A stretch of 64,000 bases of DNA from Acanthornis magna. Taxonomy: Eukaryota > Chordata > Aves > Passeriformes > Acanthizidae. Every line of letters starts with the position of its first letter. Positions within the stretch are counted from its first letter, which is position 1. Positions 50,386-61,277 of the stretch are shown piece after piece. A program made the translations under genes and the position numbers. The stretch is taken from positions 5,023,441 to 5,087,440 of the forward strand of contig JAWUZG010000173.1 in assembly GCA_036785705.1 (NCBI GenBank), given 5' to 3'. Under the pieces are notes generated by a model. It did no database searches. It saw nothing but the letters and a program-made list of their open reading frames with translations, and was not told where the DNA came from.

Positions 50386-51460
50386 ATACTAAAACTGTTT
50401 TATCCAGATCTTTGTTCTCTGTGTGGGTTTTGGAGAGGTTTTTTTTGGAAAAAAAGAAAAAAAAGTTACTTAATCTTTTTCAAGTGTCTGAGATTTCATT
50501 GCTGAATCACTCAAGTTTTACCTGTGGCTTTATAATTTTTTAAAAATATGTAAGGATAGAGGTTTCTTAGGTAAAAAACATAGAGGGAAAATTAATTAAT
50601 TGGTGTCCCATTTATTTACTTCACAATTAGTTACTAAAGCCAGGATTCATATCACCGAATCTTAAATATCTAAAGATGTCTGTCAGACATCTTACTTTAG
50701 GCTGGGATAAAATTTCCCTGGGAGAAACCAATTTCTGTCCTCTGCCTGTAGACATAATACAGATGGCTTCCTTGGCAGACATAACTTTTACATGAAATAT
50801 CTCAAAATCTTTTTGCTGTAAGTAACTATCTCAGCATGGGTGTCACACTGTGTGAAGTTTGGACATTGTTGTTCTAACCTCGGTGCAGCCATTCAAAGTC
50901 AACCCTAGGAGGGGAGTTTAGCATTGACCTCACTTGGTCAAAGCAATGTGAGAAACATCTATATCTTGTTCCAGTGTGTTTTGAAACCCTTCTTTCAAAA
51001 TGCTGCAAAACTCTTGGGAGACAATATAGATTTTTTTCCCACATTTTTTTTTTCTGTAGAAGCTGTCAAAAAATATATATATTTGTCTGTATCTCCTTGG
51101 TAAAATCAAAATAAGTCCATATATACAAGAAAAATAATTGTTAGTGTCACAAGAGAGAGGATTATTTTCTTATTATTTTATGAGACATGTATGTATATAG
51201 CCAGTAATTATTATCTTGGAAATATAAAGTGAGGATACATTTAGATTACATTGTATCACTGGATCAGAATATCTGAAGAAAAGTTAATTAACTATTAAAT
51301 TTAATACTTTGGATGTAAAGCGGTAATTAACAGCCTGTGTCTTTTGCTACCCTCCTTTCTTTACTCATTGACATTTTGTGACTCTTTTAATCATGTTTTT
51401 AAAGAAACCAGTTCTGTCAGTGCTCTTGAGGATAATACTTTCTGGCAGATGGCTGGGATT
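50386..51460. other. Unique AT-rich sequence
   Basis: Short A/T runs lie near 50,440-50,465 and 51,040-51,080. No exon is recognised. Confidence 0.5.
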
Positions 51461-51510
51461 AAAAAAAAAAAACCAAAAAAAACCAAACCACCAAAACCAA
51501 CAGAAACTGT
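51461..51510 (-). repeat. A/C-rich low-complexity tract
   Basis: A12 then CCAAAAAAAACCAAACCACC, the complement of the T/G-rich tract type. Confidence 0.8.
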
Positions 51511-51864
51511 TAAAGTGGCTTTTTCTGTCTGTGTTTTCAATGTGTGTCATGGAACATCATGGAAAATGACATGAGTGATAGGAACCTGATGTGATTCAGA
51601 TGATTTTCAAGGGGAAAATGGTACATATCTTCTGAAGATTTCTTCTGCTCTCAAGCAGCCCCCAATGTCTTTGAAAATAGCACATACTGTCACAAAGTGA
51701 CAGGAAAGATGCCAGAAGTTGAGGGGTTAAAATCTGTAACTTCTATGGCTGTTCATAAAAAATATAACAAAAGAAAACAAATCCTATCAAAAGTTCCCCA
51801 TCAGAATGGTGTAATTTCGAAAAGAATGTTTCTAAACTTTTTTAAAATTTCGGGTTTTATCTGC
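51511..51864. other. Unique sequence
   Basis: Nothing is recognised up to the LTR at 51,865. The candidate 5' target duplication TCTGC occupies 51,860-51,864. Confidence 0.5.
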
Positions 51865-52431
51865 TGTGCAATTTTTGGCTGGGGTAGTAAATTTTCTTCC
51901 CAGTGGCCGTTACAGGGCTGTGTTTTGGATTTTTTTCTGAACATTTGGGTGATAATGTGGAGGTGTTTTTGTTACTGCTGAGGAGGGATTGCACAGAGCC
52001 AAGGCCTTTTTCTGCTCCTTGCACTGCCTGTCTGGGGAGGGGCTGGGAGTTCTTGAGACTTTGGGAGGAGACACAGCCAGGACAGGTGACCCCAAGTGAC
52101 CAAAGGGACAATCCAGACTGTGTGACATCATGCTCAGGGTGTAAAAAGGGGGGAAGAAGGAGGAAGGTGGGGGAAGTTTGGAGTGATGGTGTTTGTCTTC
52201 CCAAGTCACCATTCCGCACCATGGGGTCCTCTGCTGGAGATGGTTGACCACCTGCCCATGGAAGCAGTGAATTTATTCGTTGCTTTGCTTTGCTTGTGTG
52301 CATGGCTTTTGCTTTCCCTATTAAATCATCTTTATCTCAACCCACGAATTTTCTGACTTTTACCCTTCCAGTTCTCTCCCTGATTCCAGTGGGGGAGGGA
52401 GTGAGCAAGAGGCTTGGGTTAAACCATGACG
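51865..52431 (+). mobile_element. Solo LTR of an avian endogenous retrovirus
   Basis: About 567 bp. It starts TGTGCA with GGCTGGGGTAGT and AATTTTCTTCCCAGT, matching an avian LTR that begins TGTCCTGGTTTCAGCTGGG. Further matches are GCTGTGTTTTGGAT, GGGAGGAGACACAGCCAGGA, CAGGTGACCCCAAGTGACCA, AAGGGACAATCCAGAC and GTTTGTCTTCCCAAGTCACC. A TATA-like GTAAAAAG follows GACATCATGCTCAGGGT at about 52,141. ATTAAA (52,320-52,325) is the poly(A) signal, and U5 ends GGTTAAACCATGACG. Flanking TCTGC (51,860-51,864) and TCTGT (52,432-52,436) look like a 5-bp target duplication with one change. No internal retroviral genes are present, so it probably arose by LTR-LTR recombination. Frames across it are not genes. 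Confidence 0.88.
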
Positions 52432-52436
52432 TCTGT

Positions 52437-53989
52437 TTTGATAAAATTTTGTTTAGAACAGATTTTTACTTTTCAGCATTAAAGGCTGGAAAACTGATTG
52501 GTGTATTTCCGACGCATCTTTTGTGTTATAGGTTTATGATTTAATAAAGCAAAACTTGAATGTTCTTAAAACACTTCCCCAAAACTTTTGTTTTCGTAGC
52601 ATTTCTATGGTTTTCAGATCAATTTTGCAAAAATAAAACAAAAAGAAAGCAAGCAAAATCTATTTTTGTACATATTCTAGTACATAACATGACATTTCTC
52701 TCCATGTAATAATTTTATTTTAGGTCACAAAGTGCCTTCTAATAAAAATCTAAATGTGTATATAAATACATATGTGCATTCACTCTGTTCTAGCACATCA
52801 TACTCCTGGTTGACATATCCGCTATAATTACTGAGCCAAAAAGCATGATTTTTAACAACTTTCGAGGTGCTTGAACAGGACAATATGGTGTTTATGCACT
52901 GATTGTATTTTTGTTCTACAGTTAGCAAAACTGGAGTCAGGCTAAAACTGGTAAAAAAGAACAAAACATTAATTACAGACAAACAATCAGAAAACTTCTT
53001 GATTTTTTACTTAAGGTTTAAGTTTCTGAATAATTATGATTCCTTCTCTAAAATGAATTTTTTAGCATAATGATATAAAATATTATCCATATATGTATAT
53101 ATTGTTTCATTTTTAAAAGAAATTATTTAACCTTACATAAATTTTTTATATTACTTTTTATTTTCTTTTGATGGATACTAAATATAGTGAATAACATGTC
53201 CCCTTCAAAATATGTTTAGGCAGTTTTCTTTTACTGTTTTGGGAGTGAAAGAGACCATTTAAATAATTTCTCTGAAAGTTACTTTCAAACTCTCCCACTG
53301 ACATAAGAAACCTAGCTGAGCAATGTGTGATGTGAAAACCAGAACAGAGGGACAGAAGGTGACATGAATGAAGCATTTTGTGAAAGAAAAGCCACCCTGG
53401 AAAAAGTTAGAAAGTGCTAGCAGGAAATTGCTTTGAAGGAAGAATTATAGTCAAGAAACTCTTCAAAGCAATGTATGAACACTGACACCAGTGAGTCATG
53501 TTCACCATGTGCTGCCTTCCAGCTTATTTTCAACTTCTGTGGAGAAAAACTTGAGCACAGGTACTTCCAGGATTTTATCTTGTGGGAAGCTTGAGAACAT
53601 CATCTCTGTTCATTCATAGATGTGCTAGTTGTGGATTGTGTTAGGAAGTATGTAGGATACACTCGTGATTAAACAGTCAGCCACATCCCAGTTATGATGT
53701 TCTTGCCATCTGAACAGAAATGAGCTTTGGCAAAATAAGCATCCCAGACCTCTCTCTTGAATTTAACCCTCCTCAAAGGCTCATATTTTGTATTAATGCT
53801 ATGCATTATCCTGTGAAACAATAATGTTGTTGCTAAGCGCAAATGAGATTTGTTTAATTCCAGAATCTGTTTATCTAGTGCTGTAGCTACTTTGAGTAAT
53901 TTCTAAATGTTCTTTCATCTTTTTTTAACCCTTGCAGCAGAGAATTAATACTGCTGTCCTACAGGGAAGAAAAAAACAGTCTGTGAAAA
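52437..53989. other. Unique AT-rich sequence with a 12-bp inverted repeat
   Basis: The inverted repeat at 53,427-53,472 is listed in the findings. No exon is recognised. Confidence 0.5.
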
Positions 53990-54954
53990 AACATTAACCA
54001 AAAAATGCTGTCAAACATCAAGACCTTCGAAGATACCATCAGACACAGATTTTTTTGTTGTTGATGTTTGTTTTCTTGCTATGGTTTCACTGATTTGTGT
54101 TGGGTCTAATCTCTCTGCAAATAATTCTGTTGAAATTAAGGGAATCTTTGCATGAAAAGAGAGGAGAAAGGGGAGAGCAGAGTGAGAAGTTGTGAGAGGA
54201 GCAGCCCTGCAGACAGCCAGGGCAGTGCAGGAGGAGGGGCAGGAGCTGCTCCAGGCTCTGGAGCTGAGATTCCCCTGCAGCCCCTGGTGCAGCCCATGGT
54301 GAGGCAGCTGTGCCCCTGCAGCCCAGGGAGGGCACGGGGGAGCAGAGATCCACCGGCAGCCCTGCAAGAGCCCAGGCTGGAGCAGGGGGATGCCCAAAGG
54401 AGGCTGTGACCCCATGGGAATCGCATGCTGGAGCAGGATCCTGGCAGGAGCTGTGGAGAGAGGAGGCCAGGAGCAGGTGGCTCCACACCTGTGGAGCAGG
54501 TGTGCTGGCAGGACATGTGACTTGTGACTCCATGGGGGACACTGGAGCAGCCTCTTCTGGAAGGACTGACCCTGTGGAAAGGGATCCATGTTGGGTGAGT
54601 TGGTGGGAAGCTGTAGCCCAAGGAAAGGACTCTTGCTGGAGAAGTTCATGGGGGGCTAACTCCCTTCATCACTAGGGGGAAGGAGGTAGAGCTCAGGAAA
54701 AAAGAAGTGGTGTGGGGGGAAGTTTCTAAAACTTGTTTTAATTTCCATTATCGTGCTCTGATTCTCTGAGCAATAAACTCAACTCATGTCCCCAAGCTGA
54801 GTCTGTTTTGCCCTTGATGATGTTTGGTGAGTGATTTCTTCCTGCCTTTATCTCAACTGATGAACCTTTGCTAATATTTTCTCTCCCTTGTGGAGGGGAA
54901 TGATAGAATGGCCTTGGTGGGTGCCTGGTACCCAGCCAGGGTCAAAGCCCAGCA
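53990..54954 (+). mobile_element. LTR of an avian endogenous retrovirus (5' edge uncertain)
   Basis: The 3' half is clear: GTGGTGTGGGGGGAAGTTTC, AATAAA at 54,772-54,777, CCCAAGCTGAGTCTGTTTTG, CCCTTGATGATGTTTGGTGA, GTGATTTCTTCCTGCCTTTA, GGTGGGTGCCTGGTACCCAG and the end CCAGGGTCAAAGCCCAGCA. This is the U5 type of an avian LTR ending CCAGCCAGGGTCAACCCACC. A GC-rich repetitive segment fills 54,170-54,600. The 5' edge may lie near 54,000 (TGTCAAACATC at 54,010), but no clear target duplication was found. No internal gene follows. Frames of 150-212 codons on the complement (54,011-54,649) lie wholly inside it and are spurious. Confidence 0.8.
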
Positions 54955-57509
54955 ATGTGGATACCTATATTTTTTTGGTTAATATAAAGTGAGATGAATT
55001 CAGCTTAATGAGGACACCACAATGGAACTAAATGGTACATGATGGCATGAATGAGATCTGAAATCAAAAGAATATTTTAGATGCTAAAAGATTTTTTTGA
55101 AAAGTCTTTCATTAAGTAGAGACAACAGGAAACTAGTAGCACTGCTGTTTGTAAATGAACCATGTAAGTAAAAAGTCTAATGAGGAGAAAGAAGATAAAA
55201 ATTATATGTAAATATGATTTTGCCATAGTTTTAACCATGCAGTATTGATCATGCAATACAATATTTTATGATTCATGTATTTATCATTCACCATGTTTGA
55301 GATATCTCTTTTCTCTCTAGGCACATATTTTTCCCTTAAAAATGTACACTTCTTCCAGAGATACCTTCTTGGAACTTACAGTTCACAATTGATCATTCTG
55401 GTCATACTAATGCTATTTCTGGTCCAGCATGGGAAGAATGACACTACTATACTTAACAGAAGAAAGCTCTTTCTGGCAACAACCTTCAGGGCTCCTACAT
55501 GTGTTAAACTGTCCTGCTCCTACACTCAAAGTAAGGAAAAAAAATTGATAAATTTGCTAGACTTGTTGTTATGCAATCTGGTATCTGGACATCATACACC
55601 GATCATGCTGAGAACTCATAGCTCAGCTGACAGGCTCTCTGGACTGTCAGTCCCATCCATCCACCTGATGAGCAAATATCAAACACGCATTTTCCTGACA
55701 AATGCAGTTTCCCAATGAGTCCTGCTGAAGTCCTCAGCAAAATGGTTGCACAAAGGGATATTTTTTTTTGTCAGAGAAGATGAATAAAATGACATTCCTT
55801 CCTATTGTTTCTGTGCTGCTTTCTTTCCTTTAAAAAAAAAAAAAAATCCCTGTAAATTTAACCAAGTATATTAATGAAAAAATCTAACTCTTGTTTTTGT
55901 TCTTTTTTTTTTAATGAAAAGGAACTGCATCACTTTTGAAAGAAATATGAAAGTAGATAATAAAAAATTTCATGCACATGAAATCTCTCTGTGAAATACA
56001 TCACAAGTCTAAAACTCAGTGTTAAATGTACTTACTATGTGATCAATACTATTAGTGAATTATCAGGGATAACTGAGGTATTTTTCTAAGGTATCTCATA
56101 TAGTCACTAATAAAAATCTGTGAATGATCCTACAAGAAAAAAAAAAAAAAAGAGATTCCTGAAATGCAGGGGGAAAAAAAAAGGAACCAAGTGTCTGCAC
56201 AGGCAACAAAAAATCCTCTTCCAGCAGAAACTACCCAGTAACATTTAGCTAAATATAGTTTTTCAAGGTAAAGTCTTTTCACACTGAGTTTCTCATTGCC
56301 TGTGCACACTCAAATTAGAATGACATTTGGGAGGCTCAGTTGTTTTTATTTGTTTTGTTATTATTTTGTTGCTATTGTTGTTGTTTCCCCTCCTTCCCCT
56401 TGGTTTCTTTCTGTTATTGTGTAGCATCTGGGTACCTTGATATCACTAAACATGGAATCCCAGATGTGGTAGCATTAGGTGTCACTCACCATTGAACTTC
56501 ATCACTTACATAAATATATTTACATAATGACTAATACTGATATAACTATACTGATAAAAACAGTGATATAGGATTTAACCAAATTTTTTGTACAAAGTCC
56601 TGAAACTCCCCCAAGGAAGGCCCTGAAAGGACCTTTGAATTAGCTTTGTTAAAGTAATGACTCTAAACACTTTATTTTATTTTTAATAAAAAGAAGATAA
56701 GAGCCGTTCAACCCATTTCCACATATTCTAGTCTTTGATCAACTGTGTAAGACAAGGAATGACTTCGCTGTTAATGTTTTTGGGTTTTTTTTCTTTGCTA
56801 AGTACTGTTTGAGAAACTATATATACCTGACCTTGTTTCTAAATTCTAGCTGGGGGAAAATAGTGTTTTGGCTTCTTTATTGTTTGGCTCAAACACTTAA
56901 AGATCTGTATTTTAAAATTAAATACGTGCAAAGCCTCATTATTACCTCCTGTTTCCCTAAGAAATTAGAAATGAACTTTTAAAATAAATTTTCTTCTTTT
57001 ACGCACAGTAATTTCTCATGTGTTAAGATCAGCTCTTCCCTAAAGCTATAACCTAATCGGCATGCAGAGTTCTGATTATGAAATACAAGCAATTTGAGGG
57101 AAATCTTAATGTAATTTGCATTAGCAATTCTAGTTACTGGCTAAAGACTCTAAGATGGTCCCTTAAAAAAAAATAAAATAGTACTTTTCTCTCCTGTGCA
57201 GTTGAGTAGTACTTTTATTCTGCTTGTGGAGCACACAGAAACACAGCAAATTTCAGAGAGTACTAAAATTTAGAGGAAGACAGTAAAAAACTGTGGAAGG
57301 GTGGAGGTCTTATGTGTAAAAATGTACTGATTTAGGCAGAGTCAACATCAAGTGAATATATACTTTGGATATAGTTGGGGAAAGTTTATCAGTAATAAAG
57401 GCCTTGGTAAACTGCAAGTTTCAAGTGACGATTTCAGGCTACATGGTGTTTCCAAGATCTCTGCTAATATTTAAAACTCATAGCTTAGATATGGTAACTA
57501 CTCAGTGTA
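54955..57509. other. Unique AT-rich sequence
   Basis: AATAAA (56,109-56,114) is followed 22 nt later by an A15 run (56,137-56,151), which I read as chance. A T/G-rich patch lies at 56,340-56,392. The 147-codon frame at 55,275-55,718 has no recognised domain. Confidence 0.45.
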
Positions 57510-57581
57510 TAACAAAAATATCCCAAAACCACACAAAACCCACCCACCAAACTAATAAAAACACAAAAAAACCCCACCCTA
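57510..57581 (-). repeat. A/C-rich low-complexity tract
   Basis: CCCAAAACCACACAAAACCC then ACCCACCAAAC and AAAAAAACCCCACCC, the complement of the T/G-rich tract type. Confidence 0.8.
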
Positions 57582-57891
57582 CAAAGGATGCTTCCTTTGG
57601 GCATACCACTTTATATCCCTTTATGCATTCCCTCTCCCAGATTTCACTTTCTATGAATCTTTTGCTGCAATGGCAAATCTGCTTCAAGTTAGACTGATTA
57701 AAATGAAATAACTCAGTCTCCTGACCCATGGCAAATTTCACGAGCTGCAATTTGTCTACTGGTTCAGCTGTGAGTACAGTCTGATTGGCTGTTATTTAGC
57801 TTTATAGTGTCTTCCTTCCTCCTGTCCCCCCTAAAAATAGTAAAGTCCAGTGATACTAATATTAAAACAAAAAATAGATGGTGGGAAAAAA

Positions 57892-57936
57892 CAGGGCAGG
57901 GCAGGGCAGGGCAGGGCAGGGCAGGGCAGGGCAGGG
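57892..57936 (+). repeat. (GGGCA)n pentanucleotide array
   Basis: Eight to nine near-perfect CAGGG units abutting the following GGGA/GGAA array. Confidence 0.95.
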
Positions 57937-58286
57937 AGGGAGGGAGGGAGAGAGGAAGGAAGGAACGGTGCGGAAGGAAGGAAGGAATGGTGCGGAAGGA
58001 AGGAACGGTGCGGAAGGAAGGAAGGGAGGGAGGGAGGGAGGAAGGGTGCGGAAGGAAGGAAGGGTGCGGAAGGAAGGAAGGAAGGAAGGAAGGAAGGAAG
58101 GAAGGAAGGAAGGAAGGAAGGAAGGAAGGAAGGAAGGAAGGAAGGAAGGAAGGGAGGAAGGGTGCGGAAGGGAGGAAGGGAGGAAGGGAGGAAGGGAGGA
58201 AGGGAGGAAGGAAGGAAGGAAGGAAGGAAGGAAGGAAGGAAGGAAGGAAGGAAGGAAGGAAGGAAGGAAGGAAGGAAGGAAGGGAG
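57937..58286 (+). repeat. Composite (GGAA)n array with GGTGCGG interruptions
   Basis: About 350 bp. A GGGA lead-in (57,937-57,950) is followed by GGAA units interrupted by GGTGCGG at 57,967, 57,989, 58,007, 58,045, 58,063 and 58,161. Pure GGAA stretches lie at about 58,068-58,151 and 58,206-58,282. The long RKEG/PSFLPSFL frames on the two strands are artefacts of a 4-bp unit that stays open in every frame. Confidence 0.95.
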
Positions 58287-59833
58287 GGAAAAGGAAAAAA
58301 GTAGGACAAAGAAAGACAAAGAATTACAATATTCTGAGGCAAAGAAATTGTAGGGTATACCACATTTCTTAAACAGGATGTTCTGCACACTGTAAAGTTT
58401 ATCTCTGGATTGTGCCTTCAAGAAAATAAAATGCCTCTCTAAATCTGGTAATTTCAATTTATATTTCTCATCTCTAAGTAGTGTCTGCTTTAATAACATA
58501 ATTAAATCATACCAAGTTGGTTTTGTTGTTGTGGTTGCTGTCTTGTTTCTTTCTCTCAAATGTCCTTAATAAGAACTTTCTAATTCTGAAAGGTACAGAG
58601 AAATAAGTAATAAAATTTCCTGTGTGATGCACATTATTTAATGGGCTTGGTCTTTCACCCACAGGATGTGAGCACATTCAGAGTAGTGTTTAAGGAAGCT
58701 TTTTTCTGCACAGACTTAGTGTTTTGTTTTGTACTGTTTTGTTGTGTTTTTCCTGGGAACAAATCTCCTAATGCTCCAGAGGGTAGGTTTTGGCTTCTGG
58801 AATCTTTGGCCAGGAGGTTTTTGACTTTGTACCTTTCATCACTAAGTTCTTATGGACAATAAAAATGTAAATGATTAATTCTTTCAGCATAATTAAATTT
58901 GCAATACACTGTTTCACAGGAAAAAGAAAAGGTTGCAAAATACTTGGCTAACTCTTTCCTGTTCCCAGATGCTCAATTTTTTGAAAAGAAACATAGAGAC
59001 GACATAGAACCCATGCCTGTGGGGCATGTGTTCACCACAATATCTATCAAACTGGTCGCATTAATACCATATATTTGATCTGATCACTCTTGTCTACCCT
59101 AATCTTAAGAGATTCTGCTGCCTCTAAAATTTTGCAGACAGTGCCTGGACTGCCTTGACAGTGCCAAGTGTTACCTGTCCTGCACGAAACTGTCCTAGCG
59201 CTGTGTGAAACTCCATGCAAATGTTATGAGAGGAGCATTTTTTGTCCATCTCATATCAGCCTCCTGACAGTGCATGTCCTAAGAAACTGATCATCTTTTC
59301 ACTCTCATCTGGAATATGGAGAGACACTGAGAAAGATATATCTAATTTTACATATTCATTGCACATAGATAATTACAGCTGTGATAGCACTTATGTAAGG
59401 CACAAATCTTCATTTGTGTTTTTGATATTAATTTCTCCCTCACATATTTGAATAATCATATTGGCTGCAAAGGTGTGTCCTAGAGCGGCCAACTTAGATG
59501 CAGACTTCAGCCAGGTGAATTCCATATTACTTCCTCCAGAATCTGAGACAATCTGATTTGCTAAATCTCTCTGTCCAATTAGCTTCAGCCATATGCTAAC
59601 CAAACCGAAGCAGAATAAAACACATCCAAACTAATAGAAACAAAACCAAACCTGAATGAAATATCTTCTTATGGTATCCACTTCTTTGATGGAAAAAAGA
59701 AAAGAAATGTGTCTACTCTTCACAAATGTGAAGACACACTCCAACCAGCCCACACTATATTCTTTCCTAGATTCTGATGCCTTGCAGACATATTGATACA
59801 TTATAGAGTGATATAAGTGATGGCATCTACAGA
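58287..59833. other. Unique sequence between the two inverted arrays (left part)
   Basis: No repeat or exon is recognised. This is the spacer between the oppositely oriented GGAA arrays. Confidence 0.5.
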
Positions 59834-59856
59834 ATCTCCTGGAGTCACCAGGAGAT
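59834..59856. other. Perfect 9-bp hairpin
   Basis: ATCTCCTGG (59,834-59,842) and CCAGGAGAT (59,848-59,856) are perfect reverse complements around a 5-nt loop AGTCA. No T run follows. Confidence 0.8.
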
Positions 59857-61079
59857 GAAATATAAGTAGTTGGGGTTTTAAAACTCTCTATATTGGAAAG
59901 AGTTAAAAGTTATTAGTGTAAAGTTCTCTACAGAAATTGCCCTGAACAGTTCATTCATTTTAATGTCTAAATACCATTTTGAATGATTAATATGTATTAA
60001 AACAATTGAGTAAAAGAGATGATGAAAAAATGGGAAATAATAGAACAATTACTGCAAATTTAAATATTTGTGAGCTGCACCTCGTAAATATGTGCACAAA
60101 ATATTGTATTTAGCTGTTTTCAATATTTGCACTTTTCTATTTCTAGGGACTTATTTCAAAACTAGATAACTATAGCAACTGAATAAGAGAACCATCATAT
60201 AATATTTTCACACACAAACAGTATTTAAATACACAAAATATTACTTATTTATAGAAGCGGGCTTGAAAACCTACATATTAAATGCGAGAAAGAACAAAAG
60301 ATCAGGTTTTTAACAAATACTATTGCCACACTTCCAGGGACTAAAGAGCTGGTTTTTTAGAATTTAAAAAATGAGCTGCTCCAGCTCGATTAAACTGATA
60401 TGTGTTTATGTCATCTTTTGATCAGTCATCTGTGTACGTTCTTATAAGTGTCTAAATACACTTCACAGGAGAACATATTGGTAGCAAGGAACTCCAAGTT
60501 GTTAATTTTTATAAATCTAGTCTAAGCTGCAATGGGAAAAAGAAAAGCTCATAATTTTGATGTGTGAACATTATTATAATAATTGGTATGATATGTTGAA
60601 CTGGGACAGGAAACCACATAGGATCATGCAAAAAATGTCTTTGAAGACAGTCTGATAAGACTTTCTTCCAGTGTGACAAAATGTTCTGTACATGTCTAGA
60701 TAATTATCGCTATTATTACTTAAACTCAGATCACATATCATAACTCCTCTCTCAAATTCTCTATATTTGGAAACTTGGGAAAAAAGAATTTTTCAATGGA
60801 CAGGTTTTACTAGCACAATGGATGGATGCTGCTTTTTCTTGTACACACCAAGCTACTTGAAAATAAGATGTCACAGCAATGCACTGGTTTGTGAAAATAT
60901 TAAAAAATACTGTTACATGTTATGTAGTAATTCCTTCCATAAAGGATGGGATCTTCCACACCCACTGCATAAATAAAATATGGAATTTGATTTATTGCAA
61001 AGATATCTATTTCTTGAACTGAATTAAGAGGCATCAAAATGCTTTCTTATGAATTAATTCAGTAGAATAACAGTTTTCT
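59857..61079. other. Unique AT-rich sequence (right part of spacer)
   Basis: Nothing is recognised. Confidence 0.5.
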
Positions 61080-61277
61080 TTTCCTTCCTTCCTTCCTTCC
61101 TTCCTTCCTTCCTTCCTTCCTTCCTTCCTTCCTTCCTTCCTTCCTTCCTTCCTTCCTTCCTTCCTTCCTTCCTTCCTTCCTTCCTTCCTTCCGCACCATT
61201 CCTTCCTTCCGCACCATTCCTTCCTTCCACATCTTTCCTTCCTTCTGCACCCTTCCTTCCGCACCCTTCCTTCCTTT
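61080..61277 (-). repeat. Composite (TTCC)n array with CCGCACC interruptions
   Basis: About 110 bp of pure TTCC (61,080-61,190) is followed by CCGCACC at 61,191, 61,209 and 61,259, and a CTGCACC variant at 61,245, each between TTCC runs. On the complement this is the same composite repeat, with the same polarity (interrupted part first, pure GGAA after), as 57,937-58,286. Confidence 0.95.

Noticed and set aside
51857..52303. 148-, 114- and 113-codon frames on both strands
   Set aside because: Inside the solo LTR at 51,865-52,431.
54011..54649. Antisense 212-, 161- and 151-codon frames rich in Pro, Ser and Leu
   Set aside because: They lie entirely within a noncoding LTR on its complement. 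Several frames are open at once because of GC-rich composition.
55275..55718. 147-codon sense frame
   Set aside because: No domain, signal or exon structure recognised. Hydrophobic AT-rich composition fits chance.
56109..56151. AATAAA followed 22 nt later by A15, as in a retrocopy tail
   Set aside because: The A run is short and common for this AT-rich sequence. No transcript-like upstream sequence was recognised.
57764..58559. Overlapping open frames of 164-242 codons on both strands
   Set aside because: They translate GGAA/TTCC units (RKEG, PSFLPSFL) and stay open because the unit lacks stops in every frame.
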